Below, in pieces: positions 25,565 to 35,372 of a stretch of 64,000 bases of DNA. The notes below the pieces were generated by a model. That model ran no database searches and had not been told where the DNA came from. It saw only the letters and a program-made list of their open reading frames with translations. The translations under genes were made by a program, and so were the position numbers. The stretch is from contig NZ_MDGQ01000005.1 of the NCBI RefSeq assembly GCF_001747105.1, positions 2,108,001 through 2,172,000 of the forward strand. Reading direction: 5' to 3'. The DNA is from Roseivirga misakiensis (lineage in GTDB: Bacteria; Bacteroidota; Bacteroidia; Cytophagales; Cyclobacteriaceae). The stretch's first letter is position 1. Each line of letters begins with the position of its first letter.

Positions 25565-26880
25565 ACTGCTACTTTTGCCGCCCACTCAGGCTTCGTAGTA
25601 ACAACCTTCGCTTTTAGTTCATTGAGAATATTGTATAGACCAAAGTAAGTACGGTTGATATACAATCCATCCCTCGCTCCTCTTGCCTTTTCGGACTCCC
25701 TAAATTTCTTGGATTCGGAAATCACTTCTCCCATTTCAAAAATCTTTTGGAAATAAGTATCATCCCCAAAGTCAAACTCATGTTGGTGGAAAGGCTGACC
25801 CAATAGGCCCATCATATCTTTAATCACTGAAGAGAAATAAGCTTTATCTTCTGCAGTATCTGATTCATAGATAAACTGAAGCTCAGTAAATAACCTGTCT
25901 AAATCGGAATCAGCATCTAGCATATCTCTGCGGATAAGCCTGAAATATGGCTCATAAAAAGCATCAGGAATTACTTTCACACAACCAAAATCAATTACGC
26001 CCAAGACACCATCATCACTAATAATGAAGTTCCCAGGATGAGGGTCGGCATGTACTTGTCTAAGCGTATGAATCTGATAATCATAAAAATCCCATAAAGC
26101 CTGACCAACCTTATTTCTCGTTTCTTGATCGGGATTAGCTTGAATAAACTCCTTCATTACGCGACCATCCATCCAGTCCATCGTAATGATTCTATCCGCA
26201 GATAATTCAGGATAGTATTCGGGGAATCTTAGGTTTTTGATGTGTCCACAAGCCTTCGAAATTTCTATCGATCTTTCTACTTCTAAATGGTAATCTGTTT
26301 CTTCTATGAGCTTGGTTTCAACCTCTTCCATGTAGTGATCCAAGTCTTTCTCGTTTAAGTTCATCAATCGCACTGCGAATGGGCGAACGAGTTTCAGGTC
26401 AGACTTTACACTATCAGCCACTCCAGGGTACTGAATTTTTACAGCATAATCCCTTCCATCTTTAGTAGCCCTATGAACTTGACCAATTGAGGCTGCATTT
26501 ACTGCGTTTTTTGTAAACGTATCAAAAATTGCACTCGGGGATTTCTTAAGATATTGCTGAAAAGTCTTTATCACTAAAGGAAATGACAATGGCGGAGCAC
26601 TATACTGCGCCATTGAAAATTTATCCTGATAAGCTGTAGGTAAGAGGTTTTTGTCCATGCTCATCATTTGAGCCACTTTCAAAGCACTACCCTTCAACTC
26701 ACTTAAAGAATTGTAAATATCTCTGGCGTTATCCTGATGCAGACCTTCTTTGGACAAAGATGGGTTTACTATCTTTTTGGCGTAATGCTTCACATAATTA
26801 CCTCCCACTTTTGCACCAGTTGACACAAACTTTGCCGCTCTTTGCACCTTGGTAGTCGGTATTTTACTTTGCTCCTTCAT
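25561..26880 (-). CDS. ABC1/UbiB-family atypical kinase (AarF-like)
   Basis: A 439-residue protein kinase-like ATPase of the UbiB/COQ8/ABC1 family. The family's KxGQ motif appears as LKVAQMMSMD near residue 62, the A-rich-loop region as VNAASIGQVH, the invariant Lys in YAVKIQYPG, the catalytic segment as VHADPHPGNFII and the metal-binding DFG equivalent as VIDFGCVKV. Members support isoprenoid quinone or lipid metabolism. In a menaquinone organism the target is not ubiquinone, so the symbol ubiB is avoided. It lies 44 bases downstream of a TetR regulator on the same strand. Confidence 0.88.
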   Translation of the reverse strand: MKEQSKIPTTKVQRAAKFVSTGAKVGGNYVKHYAKKIVNPSLSKEGLHQDNARDIYNSLSELKGSALKVAQMMSMDKNLLPTAYQDKFSMAQYSAPPLSFPLVIKTFQQYLKKSPSAIFDTFTKNAVNAASIGQVHRATKDGRDYAVKIQYPGVADSVKSDLKLVRPFAVRLMNLNEKDLDHYMEEVETKLIEETDYHLEVERSIEISKACGHIKNLRFPEYYPELSADRIITMDWMDGRVMKEFIQANPDQETRNKVGQALWDFYDYQIHTLRQVHADPHPGNFIISDDGVLGVIDFGCVKVIPDAFYEPYFRLIRRDMLDADSDLDRLFTELQFIYESDTAEDKAYFSSVIKDMMGLLGQPFHQHEFDFGDDTYFQKIFEMGEVISESKKFRESEKARGARDGLYINRTYFGLYNILNELKAKVVTTKPEWAAKVAV

Positions 26881-26924
26881 TTCCCTACGCTTTCATTAAT
26901 TGATAAGAATAACTCCTCTATTGA

Positions 26925-27593
26925 CTATCTGTTCTGAAAAAGAAACTTTCCAAAGTCAACCATCGCATCTAACGGGCCTCTACCCATAAGGTCAAAAGCT
27001 AAGTTTACAGATTTCTCTATGGCAGCATCCGTTTTTTCGAAGCCTTTGCTGTCATCTTTCACCCAAAAACCGAGTATAAAAAGGAACTGCAACCATATAG
27101 CGTCATCGTACCGATCGCTAATTATTGGTCGTACCGTAACCTCCTCTGTTTCTTTTGCCTCAAGCAAAACCTCGGCAATCCATGATTTGAAACCTTCCTT
27201 CACTCCGACCAAGAAATATGGCGTTAATTCTGGTTTCATTTTCTGTGGAACAGATTGTAAAATGAAACTTCGGTTAGTTTTCAATACTTCGATCCACGTG
27301 TAGAAAAATGCCAACAACTTTTCTCTAGAAGAATACTCATCATAAACCTCTTCCGATTTGATCGTATTAGCGGTTTCGTTGAATAGGTCTTCCCAAATCG
27401 CCTTTTCGATATTTTCAAAAGAATTGAATTCATCGTAAAAATCTGATTCTTTGATTTTTAACTCCTTTACAAACTTGAAAATAGACGCTGGCTTAGCTCC
27501 ATTTTCGAGGACGAATTTGATGTATCCTTCTTTAATTTTTTTAGCAGGATCTGCCTTTGCTCTAGACTTTTTTGTAGCCGTTGTTTGTTCCAT
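26925..27593 (-). CDS. TetR-family transcriptional regulator
   Basis: A 222-residue regulator. The N-terminal 20 residues are basic and disordered-looking. The helix-turn-helix spans about 22-70 (KIKEGYIKFVLENGAKPASIFKFVKELKIKESDFYDEF), and the C-terminal ligand-binding helices run through residue 222. It is placed directly upstream of the ABC1 kinase, so the pair probably forms an operon with autoregulation. The ligand is unknown. Confidence 0.82.
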   Translation of the reverse strand: MEQTTATKKSRAKADPAKKIKEGYIKFVLENGAKPASIFKFVKELKIKESDFYDEFNSFENIEKAIWEDLFNETANTIKSEEVYDEYSSREKLLAFFYTWIEVLKTNRSFILQSVPQKMKPELTPYFLVGVKEGFKSWIAEVLLEAKETEEVTVRPIISDRYDDAIWLQFLFILGFWVKDDSKGFEKTDAAIEKSVNLAFDLMGRGPLDAMVDFGKFLFQNR

Positions 27594-27774
27594 GGCACTG
27601 TAACATATGTTGAAACTAAAAGGTTATTCTTTCTGATACATTTAATGTTTTGATATCATAAAAAAGAACCATTTTAAATAACGTTAGTGGTTTTCAAGAG
27701 TTAGTGAAACTTGAGATTATTTCTACCAAGAACTAAATCTTTTTCTGGCCAAAAACTTAGATAGAAGTTTACAC

Positions 27775-28470
27775 CTAGACAGTTCGATCTTTTAGTACTT
27801 TATTGAAGGCCTCTTTGTAAGTTTCGCTGATAGGGATTAATTGGTCATTAATTCTGATTTTCCCCTTTTCCACACTATCAATTGCGTCTATTGAAACCAC
27901 AAAAGATTTATGAACTCGTATAAACCGATCGCTTGGTAAGGCAGGCATCAGCTTGGAAAAGCTTTGAAGCGTCATAACTTTCTCGTCTATTAAGACTATT
28001 CTCAAATAGTCTTTCATCCCTTCTATATACTGAATCTCATCAAGGCGAATTTTCTTGATCTTATACTCGACCTTCACAAAAATGTAGTCAGATTTTACAT
28101 CTGCTTTCGCTTCCTTTTCAACTTGTAGCCTTTGAACCGACTTTAGAAACCTCTCAAAGGAAATGGGCTTTAAGAGATAGTCTTTTGCTGCCAATTCAAA
28201 GCCTTCCACAGCGTACTCATTGTATGCCGTTGTAAAAATCACATCACACTTCCCTTTAGTTAGTTCAGCCACTTGAATTCCCGATAAATCTGGCATTTGA
28301 ATATCAAGGAAAATTAAATCTACCGTTTCGTTATTCAAGTACTCAATAACATCCATACCAGCATCAAATACGCCTTTAAGTGATAGCCATGGCACTTTCT
28401 TAACGTATTCTTCCAGTATCTCGATAGCCAAGGGCTCATCATCCACGATCAAACAAGTAATTTTATCCAT
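27775..28470 (-). CDS. LytTR-family response regulator
   Basis: A 231-residue regulator. The receiver domain (1-120) has acidic residues Asp10/Asp11, the phosphoacceptor Asp56 in FLDIQMP and Lys in YLLKPISFERF. The LytTR DNA-binding domain (about 135-230) contains RFIRVHKSFVVSIDAIDSVEKGKI. It is the partner of the histidine kinase whose gene overlaps its start by 8 bases. Confidence 0.95.
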   Translation of the reverse strand: MDKITCLIVDDEPLAIEILEEYVKKVPWLSLKGVFDAGMDVIEYLNNETVDLIFLDIQMPDLSGIQVAELTKGKCDVIFTTAYNEYAVEGFELAAKDYLLKPISFERFLKSVQRLQVEKEAKADVKSDYIFVKVEYKIKKIRLDEIQYIEGMKDYLRIVLIDEKVMTLQSFSKLMPALPSDRFIRVHKSFVVSIDAIDSVEKGKIRINDQLIPISETYKEAFNKVLKDRTV

Positions 28471-29530
28471 GATCTTCTAACGTAAGGCTCACTGTAAAAT
28501 GATTAGACGATTCTTCTGCTGTAAAAGTGTGTTTTTTAGGATAGATTAATTCCAATCTTCTTTTAACGTTTTCTAACCCTATACCACCTACCTGATCCTT
28601 TTGAATTGCTTGATTGTGATCTGGCAGTCTATTTTCGACCTGATAGACGATCTCTTTACCAACTATCAGCTTAGCCCGAATTGCGCCTTTTCGATTTAGA
28701 TCATAACCGTGCTTAAAAGCATTTTCTATAAAAGGCAAGAGTAATAATGGTGCTATTTCTCGTGTACCGATCTCTCCGATGATCTCCAAGTTGACAATCT
28801 CCTTCTGTTTAAATCTTAATTCTTGTAAGTCTATAAACCGCTTTAAGTGTTGGATTTCCTTAGCCAATGGCACAAAACTCATATCTGATTCATAAATCAT
28901 ATACCGCATTAACTCAGATAACTTCATAATGGCCTCTGGTGCACCTGCGGCCTTTTTATAAGCTAGTGTATGGATATTGTTTAGGGTATTGAATAGAAAG
29001 TGCGGGTTAATCTGGGATTTTAGAAAAGCCAGTTCACTGATTAGATTCTGGTTTTCTAGCTCTCTTCGAATCCTAGAATTCTCAAACCAATCAAACGTAA
29101 ATTTACCAATACCAGCCACCGCAATAACAAATAGTGCAGCAAGGGCGCGTATACTGTAAACCACCCAAAAATCAGTTGGTGCCAAGTTCGTAAGTGGCGC
29201 TACTTGTTTATAGAACTCGATAAAGTATAAATCTAAGCCGTACCTAGCTAAAGGGTAAATCGCCACTATTGCGATGGTAATCAGCAAAAATTTCCAGACT
29301 TTTTTACCTACCAGTAAGCGAGGGATTCCTCTTAGGTAATAGTAGTAAAAGATAGGTCCATCGGTAATGATTACAGACAAAACAAAGAGCAACCTAAAGT
29401 TTCCATCCATATTTCTTTGCACGTATGAAAAGCCGTAAAAACCCAGATATAAGCCCCAGGCCAGTACATGTATAAATACAATGACTACTGTCCTGTAATT
29501 CTTCTCCAACCATTTTTTTGTGGAAAGCAT
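28463..29530 (-). CDS. LytS-type sensor histidine kinase
   Basis: A 355-residue kinase with four transmembrane segments (about 13-34, 46-66, 78-100, 122-143). The His_kinase domain has its phosphorylated His177 in SQINPHFLFNTLN, and a C-terminal HATPase region has PLLLLPFIENAFKHGYD and GGIGLENVKRRLELIYP. With the overlapping LytTR regulator it forms a two-component pair. It is divergent from an ABC exporter operon by 183 bases, a likely target (inference). On the minus strand TACTTTTA (29535-29542) close to the ATG is a weak promoter candidate. Confidence 0.93.
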   Translation of the reverse strand: MLSTKKWLEKNYRTVVIVFIHVLAWGLYLGFYGFSYVQRNMDGNFRLLFVLSVIITDGPIFYYYYLRGIPRLLVGKKVWKFLLITIAIVAIYPLARYGLDLYFIEFYKQVAPLTNLAPTDFWVVYSIRALAALFVIAVAGIGKFTFDWFENSRIRRELENQNLISELAFLKSQINPHFLFNTLNNIHTLAYKKAAGAPEAIMKLSELMRYMIYESDMSFVPLAKEIQHLKRFIDLQELRFKQKEIVNLEIIGEIGTREIAPLLLLPFIENAFKHGYDLNRKGAIRAKLIVGKEIVYQVENRLPDHNQAIQKDQVGGIGLENVKRRLELIYPKKHTFTAEESSNHFTVSLTLEDHG

Positions 29531-29713
29531 GGAATAAAAGTAGGGTTTTCAATAAGTATTTTCCAACCCGAGCAATTTACCGTTACTCCCCCAGTCTATG
29601 TCGCAGATTGTTAATTCCAATTCATCTAGAGAATCACCGATTTGATCGATTAAAAAAAAATCCAGTTATCAAACGGCGAAAAGTGAGCGTCATCTTAGCA
29701 AATACCAAAAGCT

Positions 29714-30631
29714 ATGTCAGAACCAATTATTCAAACCACAGGTCTCGACTTCTATTTCAAGGAGTTTAAAGCACTAGACCAAATTAACCTCAATGTTCCG
29801 CAAGGGAGTATTTTTGGTTTCCTCGGACCAAATGGTGCCGGTAAAACCACTACGATTAGGATTCTTCTAGACCTGTTTCATTCCAAGCCTGGTCAAGTGA
29901 AAATCTTCGGCAAAGACTTACTTCAGAACAAGGTGGAAATACTCGGAAAAGTTGGCGCTTTGATCGAAAACCCGTCGATCTACAAGCACTTATCAGGAAG
30001 ACAAAACCTTGAAGTGATTCGAAAAATGGTGAATGTACCAAAGAGTCGCATTCAAGAAGTCTTAAAAATTGTTCGCTTGGTAGATAACGCAGATAAAAAA
30101 GCTAAGAACTATTCTTTAGGCATGTGCCAAAGGCTAGGATTGGCATCTGCCCTGCTCACCGATCCAGATCTATTAATCTTAGATGAACCGACAAATGGTT
30201 TGGACCCAAGTGGCATCATCGAAATGAGGGAGCTAATTCTAGAGTTGAATCGAGAACACGGAAAAACGATTTTCCTTTCGAGCCATATCCTCTCAGAAAT
30301 TGAAAAATTAGCTACAGATGTCGCGATTATCGATGAGGGCAAAATCTTGTACCAAGGCAAGCTTGATGGTCTTCAGCAACAAGGCAGCGGAATCGAACTA
30401 ATTATAGAAGTAGATGAAGTCAAAAAGGCAGCTCAAATACTCAGAGATTTGAATTACACCATCTCAGAGGAGAACGGACGATCAATCCACGTTCCAATTG
30501 AATCGAAAAAAGAGGTAGCGAAGATTAACAAATCATTGGTTACTGGAGATTTGGACATTTTCCAATTGAAGACTTCTGAACAGAACCTTGAATCAATATT
30601 CTTAAACATCACTAAAAAACTAGACCAATGA
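29714..30631 (+). CDS. ABC transporter ATP-binding protein (BcrA-like)
   Basis: A 305-residue ATPase with Walker A GPNGAGKTT (near residue 37), signature YSLGMCQRLGLASALL, Walker B LLILDEPTNGLDP and IFLSSHILSEIE. A C-terminal domain of about 90 residues is typical of bacitracin/lantibiotic-export ATPases. It overlaps the permease gene by 4 bases and faces a LytS/LytTR pair, the arrangement often seen for antibiotic-sensing exporters. Substrate unknown. Confidence 0.92.
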   Translation: MSEPIIQTTGLDFYFKEFKALDQINLNVPQGSIFGFLGPNGAGKTTTIRILLDLFHSKPGQVKIFGKDLLQNKVEILGKVGALIENPSIYKHLSGRQNLEVIRKMVNVPKSRIQEVLKIVRLVDNADKKAKNYSLGMCQRLGLASALLTDPDLLILDEPTNGLDPSGIIEMRELILELNREHGKTIFLSSHILSEIEKLATDVAIIDEGKILYQGKLDGLQQQGSGIELIIEVDEVKKAAQILRDLNYTISEENGRSIHVPIESKKEVAKINKSLVTGDLDIFQLKTSEQNLESIFLNITKKLDQ

Positions 30632-31407
30632 ATTCAGCAATAGCACTAAAAAGAGGCATATCCGCCGAGTTATATAAGTTTAGAAGGACTTTCATCCTTT
30701 GGTTTTTGATTTTGGCTCCGGCCTTTATCCCTGTTATCAACCTGATCATTTTTCTGTCACGAGGTGATGTGATTATGGCCGAAGGCGGAAACCCATGGTC
30801 AAAGCTTTTACAGTTCTCAATCGATCCTGCCAACTTTCTATTTCCGTTTTTCGTGATGATCGTTGCACTATTTGTAAATAGTATCGAGTACAACTCAAAT
30901 ACATGGAAGTTAATCTACACGCAACCCCTTTCCAGAACGGTGGTGTACTTATCAAAAGTTAAGGTATTTGCCTTTATGATTTTCTCCAGTCTTATGTTGT
31001 TCGGAACATTCACTGTTTTAGTCGGGTATATACTCAAGGTAGCGGCTCCGGAGTTAGGTTTCGATCAGGCATTTGGTATCAGCATATTCTTCAAACTTAG
31101 TTTCAAAGTATTTTTAGCCACAATGGGTTATGCATCCATTCAGTTTTGGTTAAGCCAAAGGTTTAAGAATCTAATTCTTCCACTAGGTATAGGAATTGCA
31201 GGTTTTATATCCTTTATGATCCTTGTACAAGGCTGGAAATATGCACCTTATCACCCATATGGATATCAAATCCTAGGACTTGGAAGTGTTGCAGATCCTA
31301 ATTTTAGCCTTTGGGGGAATATGGAGTTCATTTATCGAAGCCTTGGCTTGGCGGTAGTTATTTACACGATAGGTGGAATCGAAAAAGTCAGAAAGAGAAT
31401 TATCTAG
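30628..31407 (+). CDS. ABC transporter permease
   Basis: A 259-residue membrane protein with six hydrophobic segments (about 22-42, 63-83, 105-130, 148-170, 178-200, 235-250). The cytoplasmic SIEYNSNTWKLIYTQPLSRTVVYLSK (near residue 88) matches the coupling segment of bacitracin-type permeases. It is read with the overlapping ATPase, and a candidate terminator follows at 31505. Confidence 0.85.
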   Translation: MNSAIALKRGISAELYKFRRTFILWFLILAPAFIPVINLIIFLSRGDVIMAEGGNPWSKLLQFSIDPANFLFPFFVMIVALFVNSIEYNSNTWKLIYTQPLSRTVVYLSKVKVFAFMIFSSLMLFGTFTVLVGYILKVAAPELGFDQAFGISIFFKLSFKVFLATMGYASIQFWLSQRFKNLILPLGIGIAGFISFMILVQGWKYAPYHPYGYQILGLGSVADPNFSLWGNMEFIYRSLGLAVVIYTIGGIEKVRKRII

Positions 31408-31470
31408 GCGAAAAACAAAAAAATTAAGACCCCCTGAGAAACATACTTCAATTAGGGCCGTCTTTAAAGT

Positions 31471-31486
31471 ATCCCACTCGTGGGAT
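31471..31486. promoter_or_regulatory. Perfect 16-base palindrome ATCCCAC-TC-GTGGGAT
   Basis: Arms ATCCCAC and GTGGGAT are separated by two bases, in the gap between the permease and the nitroreductase-like gene. It could be a regulator site or the base of an RNA hairpin. No T-run follows directly. Confidence 0.4.
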
Positions 31487-31504
31487 TTATACATCCAAAT
31501 CGTG

Positions 31505-31535
31505 CCCTGGCTGTTACGCGGCTGGGGTTCTTTTT
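31505..31535 (+). terminator. Probable terminator after the ABC exporter operon
   Basis: CCCTGGC (31505-31511) can pair with GCTGGGG (31521-31527), with two wobble pairs in RNA and a 9-base loop, followed at once by TTCTTTTTTG. The stem is imperfect, so this is moderate evidence. Confidence 0.5.
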
Positions 31536-31646
31536 TGCTTTTGAGAAAAAAGCTCGATTATTATGTCCACTACCCTACACCCAAAGCCTGAATTACTTCA
31601 AACACCTTAAACAAGATTTCCTAACTTCACTTTCTAAGAAATACCT

Positions 31647-32342
31647 ATGGAAAAGAAGGAGGGAATTAAAATCATTGAGGGTTTTGAACATGTAAAATAC
31701 AGCCATGTTCAGTACTCCCATGAAGAAATGACTGAAAGAAGCCAGAAGTTCTACGATTGGATGGAAACAAGGCGATCAGTAAGGGAATTTTCAGATAAAC
31801 CCGTTCCAAAAGAGGTAATCGAAAACATATTACTCTCTGCCTCTACCGCACCTTCTGGTGCCCATAAACAACCCTGGACATTTTGCGTGGTCACAAATCC
31901 AGAAATCAAAAAGAAAATCAGGGAGGCAGCCGAAAAAGAAGAATACGAAAGTTATACCAAACGTATGAGTCAAGAATGGCTCGACGACCTAAAACCTATG
32001 GCCACAGATTGGGAAAAACCATTTTTAGAAATAGCGCCATACCTGGTCATAGTTTTTAAAAGACCATTTGAATATGAACCTGATGGCAAAAAGCGTCAAA
32101 ATTATTATGTCAATGAATCAGTAGGTTTAGCAGCTGGAATGCTAATCACTGCTATACACAATGCAGGGCTAGTGACGCTGACGCATACGCCAAGTCCGAT
32201 GAATTTTCTTCAAAAGATTCTGAAGAGACCAGATAACGAAAGGGCATTTTTATTACTTCCGATTGGTTACGAAGCAGATGAGGTTTATGTACCCAATAAC
32301 AGAAGAAAATCTTTGGAAGAAATGGCCGTTTTCTATGACTGA
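31647..32342 (+). CDS. Nitroreductase-superfamily flavoprotein of the iodotyrosine deiodinase type
   Basis: A 231-residue FMN protein. TRRSVREFSDKPVP (about 41-54) and TAPSGAHKQPWTF (67-79) match the FMN-binding start of the IYD subgroup. The lid segment keeps the three residues that hold the amino-acid part of iodotyrosine in mammalian IYD, at the same spacing: Glu99, Tyr103 and Lys124 (EKEEYESYTKRM ... TDWEK). YYVNESVGLAAGMLITAIHNAGLVTLTHTP and the C-terminal LLLPIGY also fit. Bacterial IYD homologs that dehalogenate halotyrosines are known, so this is more specific than a generic nitroreductase. It appears to stand alone, with a terminator on each side. Confidence 0.85.
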   Translation: MEKKEGIKIIEGFEHVKYSHVQYSHEEMTERSQKFYDWMETRRSVREFSDKPVPKEVIENILLSASTAPSGAHKQPWTFCVVTNPEIKKKIREAAEKEEYESYTKRMSQEWLDDLKPMATDWEKPFLEIAPYLVIVFKRPFEYEPDGKKRQNYYVNESVGLAAGMLITAIHNAGLVTLTHTPSPMNFLQKILKRPDNERAFLLLPIGYEADEVYVPNNRRKSLEEMAVFYD

Positions 32343-32388
32343 AAACTCAAATAAAATAGTCTAAACGACCAACGAAAAGATAAAAATC

Positions 32389-32416
32389 ACCTGAGCAGTT
32401 TGTTCAGGTTTTTTTA
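32389..32416 (+). terminator. Intrinsic terminator after the IYD-like gene
   Basis: ACCTGA (32389-32394) and TCAGGT (32404-32409) form a short stem followed by seven or more Ts. Confidence 0.7.
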
Positions 32417-32487
32417 TTCAAAAAATCCTTACATTCATCCTAGTTATGGAGTGAAAAAAGACGTTATCACTTCAATTGAAATCATAA

Positions 32488-33896
<1,409 letters not shown>

Positions 33897-33926
33897 CGCT
33901 TTCACTTCTGTGGTTAACTTTATGCC

Positions 33927-35246
33927 ATGAAGCGAGGCATCTGCTGCTTATTAAGTTTACTCCTTTTATCCTCAATTTCGAGTTACGGACAGAAATACCC
34001 GAAAAGGAAAATCCTAAAAGATCTAAAAACACTTCCTGGGTTTGAAAACGCTTTTATTGGTTTCACTTTATACGATCCCAGTAAAGAAAAGACTATTGCA
34101 GCTCACTATGCCGATAAGTACATGACACCGGCATCTACCACCAAACTTTTCACCTATCAAGCAGGTGTCCAAAACCTGCCAGAAAGACTACCAGCACTAG
34201 AATACTACACGTCTGGGGACTCTTTGATTTTTTGGAGTACAGGCTACCCTCTAACACTCCATCCAGATCACCCAGATTCAACAGTAATTGACTTTCTTTC
34301 ACAAACTAAAAAAAAGCTCTATTATTGGTCAAGACCCATAGAAGATGATCGGTTTGGCCCAGGCTGGGGATGGGACGATTATAATGCCTATTACGGAGCC
34401 GAGAAATCCTTATTTCCAATCTATGGCAATAGCGTTCAGGTAATTATTGACAACGCTAAAAAGAAGTTCATCACCTCTCCTACTTATGATTTGCTAAAGT
34501 TTACGGAAAATGATTCTACAGATACAAGAAGTAGAATATCTAGAAATGAATTTTTGAACGAATACGAAATCAAATACAAAGCCTTGACGGCTTCGGATAC
34601 ATTGACAATTGACACCCTTGTAAGGCCATTTAAATATTCCGATGGTTTATTCATCGACCTACTGAGCAATGCGGCTGGCAAGGAGATCAAGCAAATTGAT
34701 AAACTTACAAGGCCAGAACGTTTCGAAACACTTGCAGGTGTTAGAGCTGATAGTCTCTACAAATGGATGCTTCAACCGAGCGACAATCTCTTTGCAGAAC
34801 AAATTCTTTTAATGATCAGTGGTGCTTCAAGCGACACACTAAGCTCTAAATCGACGTTATCGAGGCTAAAAGAGCCTAATATTATCCTCAGGGAAGAACA
34901 GTTGCAAGGCAGTGAACTAATTTGGAGAGATGGATCTGGACTTTCGAGATACAATATGTTCTCACCAGATGAATTAATCCAACTACTTTCCTCCTCAGAT
35001 GAAGCCAGTATTTTACCACTCCTGCCTCAAGGTGGTGTTTCGGGTTCTCTAGAAGATTGGTATGGCCCTTATGTTTATGCTAAAACGGGCACACTCAGTA
35101 ATAACCACAGCTTGGCTGGTTATATCAAGACAGAAAAAGGCAAAACGCTTATTTTCGTTATCATGGCCAATCACTACACAGCGCCAACGGCTGTCATAAG
35201 AAACTCAATTGGAGTAATTCTAGAAAAAATCAAACAGGCGTATTGA
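33927..35246 (+). CDS. dacB: D-alanyl-D-alanine carboxypeptidase/endopeptidase, PBP4 (S13) family
   Basis: A 439-residue secreted protein (signal MKRGICCLLSLLLLSSISSYG). The serine-acyl motif is S70-T-T-K73 in TPASTTKLFT, the S-x-N motif is in GSGLSRYNMFSP, and KTG is in YAKTGTLSNNHSLAGYI. These are the three penicillin-binding motifs of the S13 class. It trims or cleaves peptidoglycan cross-links in the periplasm. The usual inserted domain between the first two motifs is present. Confidence 0.92.
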   Translation: MKRGICCLLSLLLLSSISSYGQKYPKRKILKDLKTLPGFENAFIGFTLYDPSKEKTIAAHYADKYMTPASTTKLFTYQAGVQNLPERLPALEYYTSGDSLIFWSTGYPLTLHPDHPDSTVIDFLSQTKKKLYYWSRPIEDDRFGPGWGWDDYNAYYGAEKSLFPIYGNSVQVIIDNAKKKFITSPTYDLLKFTENDSTDTRSRISRNEFLNEYEIKYKALTASDTLTIDTLVRPFKYSDGLFIDLLSNAAGKEIKQIDKLTRPERFETLAGVRADSLYKWMLQPSDNLFAEQILLMISGASSDTLSSKSTLSRLKEPNIILREEQLQGSELIWRDGSGLSRYNMFSPDELIQLLSSSDEASILPLLPQGGVSGSLEDWYGPYVYAKTGTLSNNHSLAGYIKTEKGKTLIFVIMANHYTAPTAVIRNSIGVILEKIKQAY

Positions 35247-35372
35247 TAATTCCTGCTTGTTTAAAACCAGCCCTATGATCAAGTAAGGTTTCTTTATTAC
35301 CATTCCTAAAAAAGTAACTACACCTATCCGAGTTGATGCTTAAATTCAGGCTATAAAAGAATTCAACTCATA

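Noticed and set aside
29518-29769. Open frame between the histidine kinase and ABC ATPase
   Set aside because: It overlaps both neighbours, has no recognisable protein features, and lies where a divergent promoter is expected.
31373-31695. Short plus-strand open frames across the gap after the ABC permease
   Set aside because: They run through a terminator stem and into the IYD-like gene in another frame, with no protein-like composition.
35329-35366. Inverted repeat GAGTTGA ... TCAACTC upstream of the second BNR gene
   Set aside because: The arms are short and separated by about 24 or more bases, so chance is likely.
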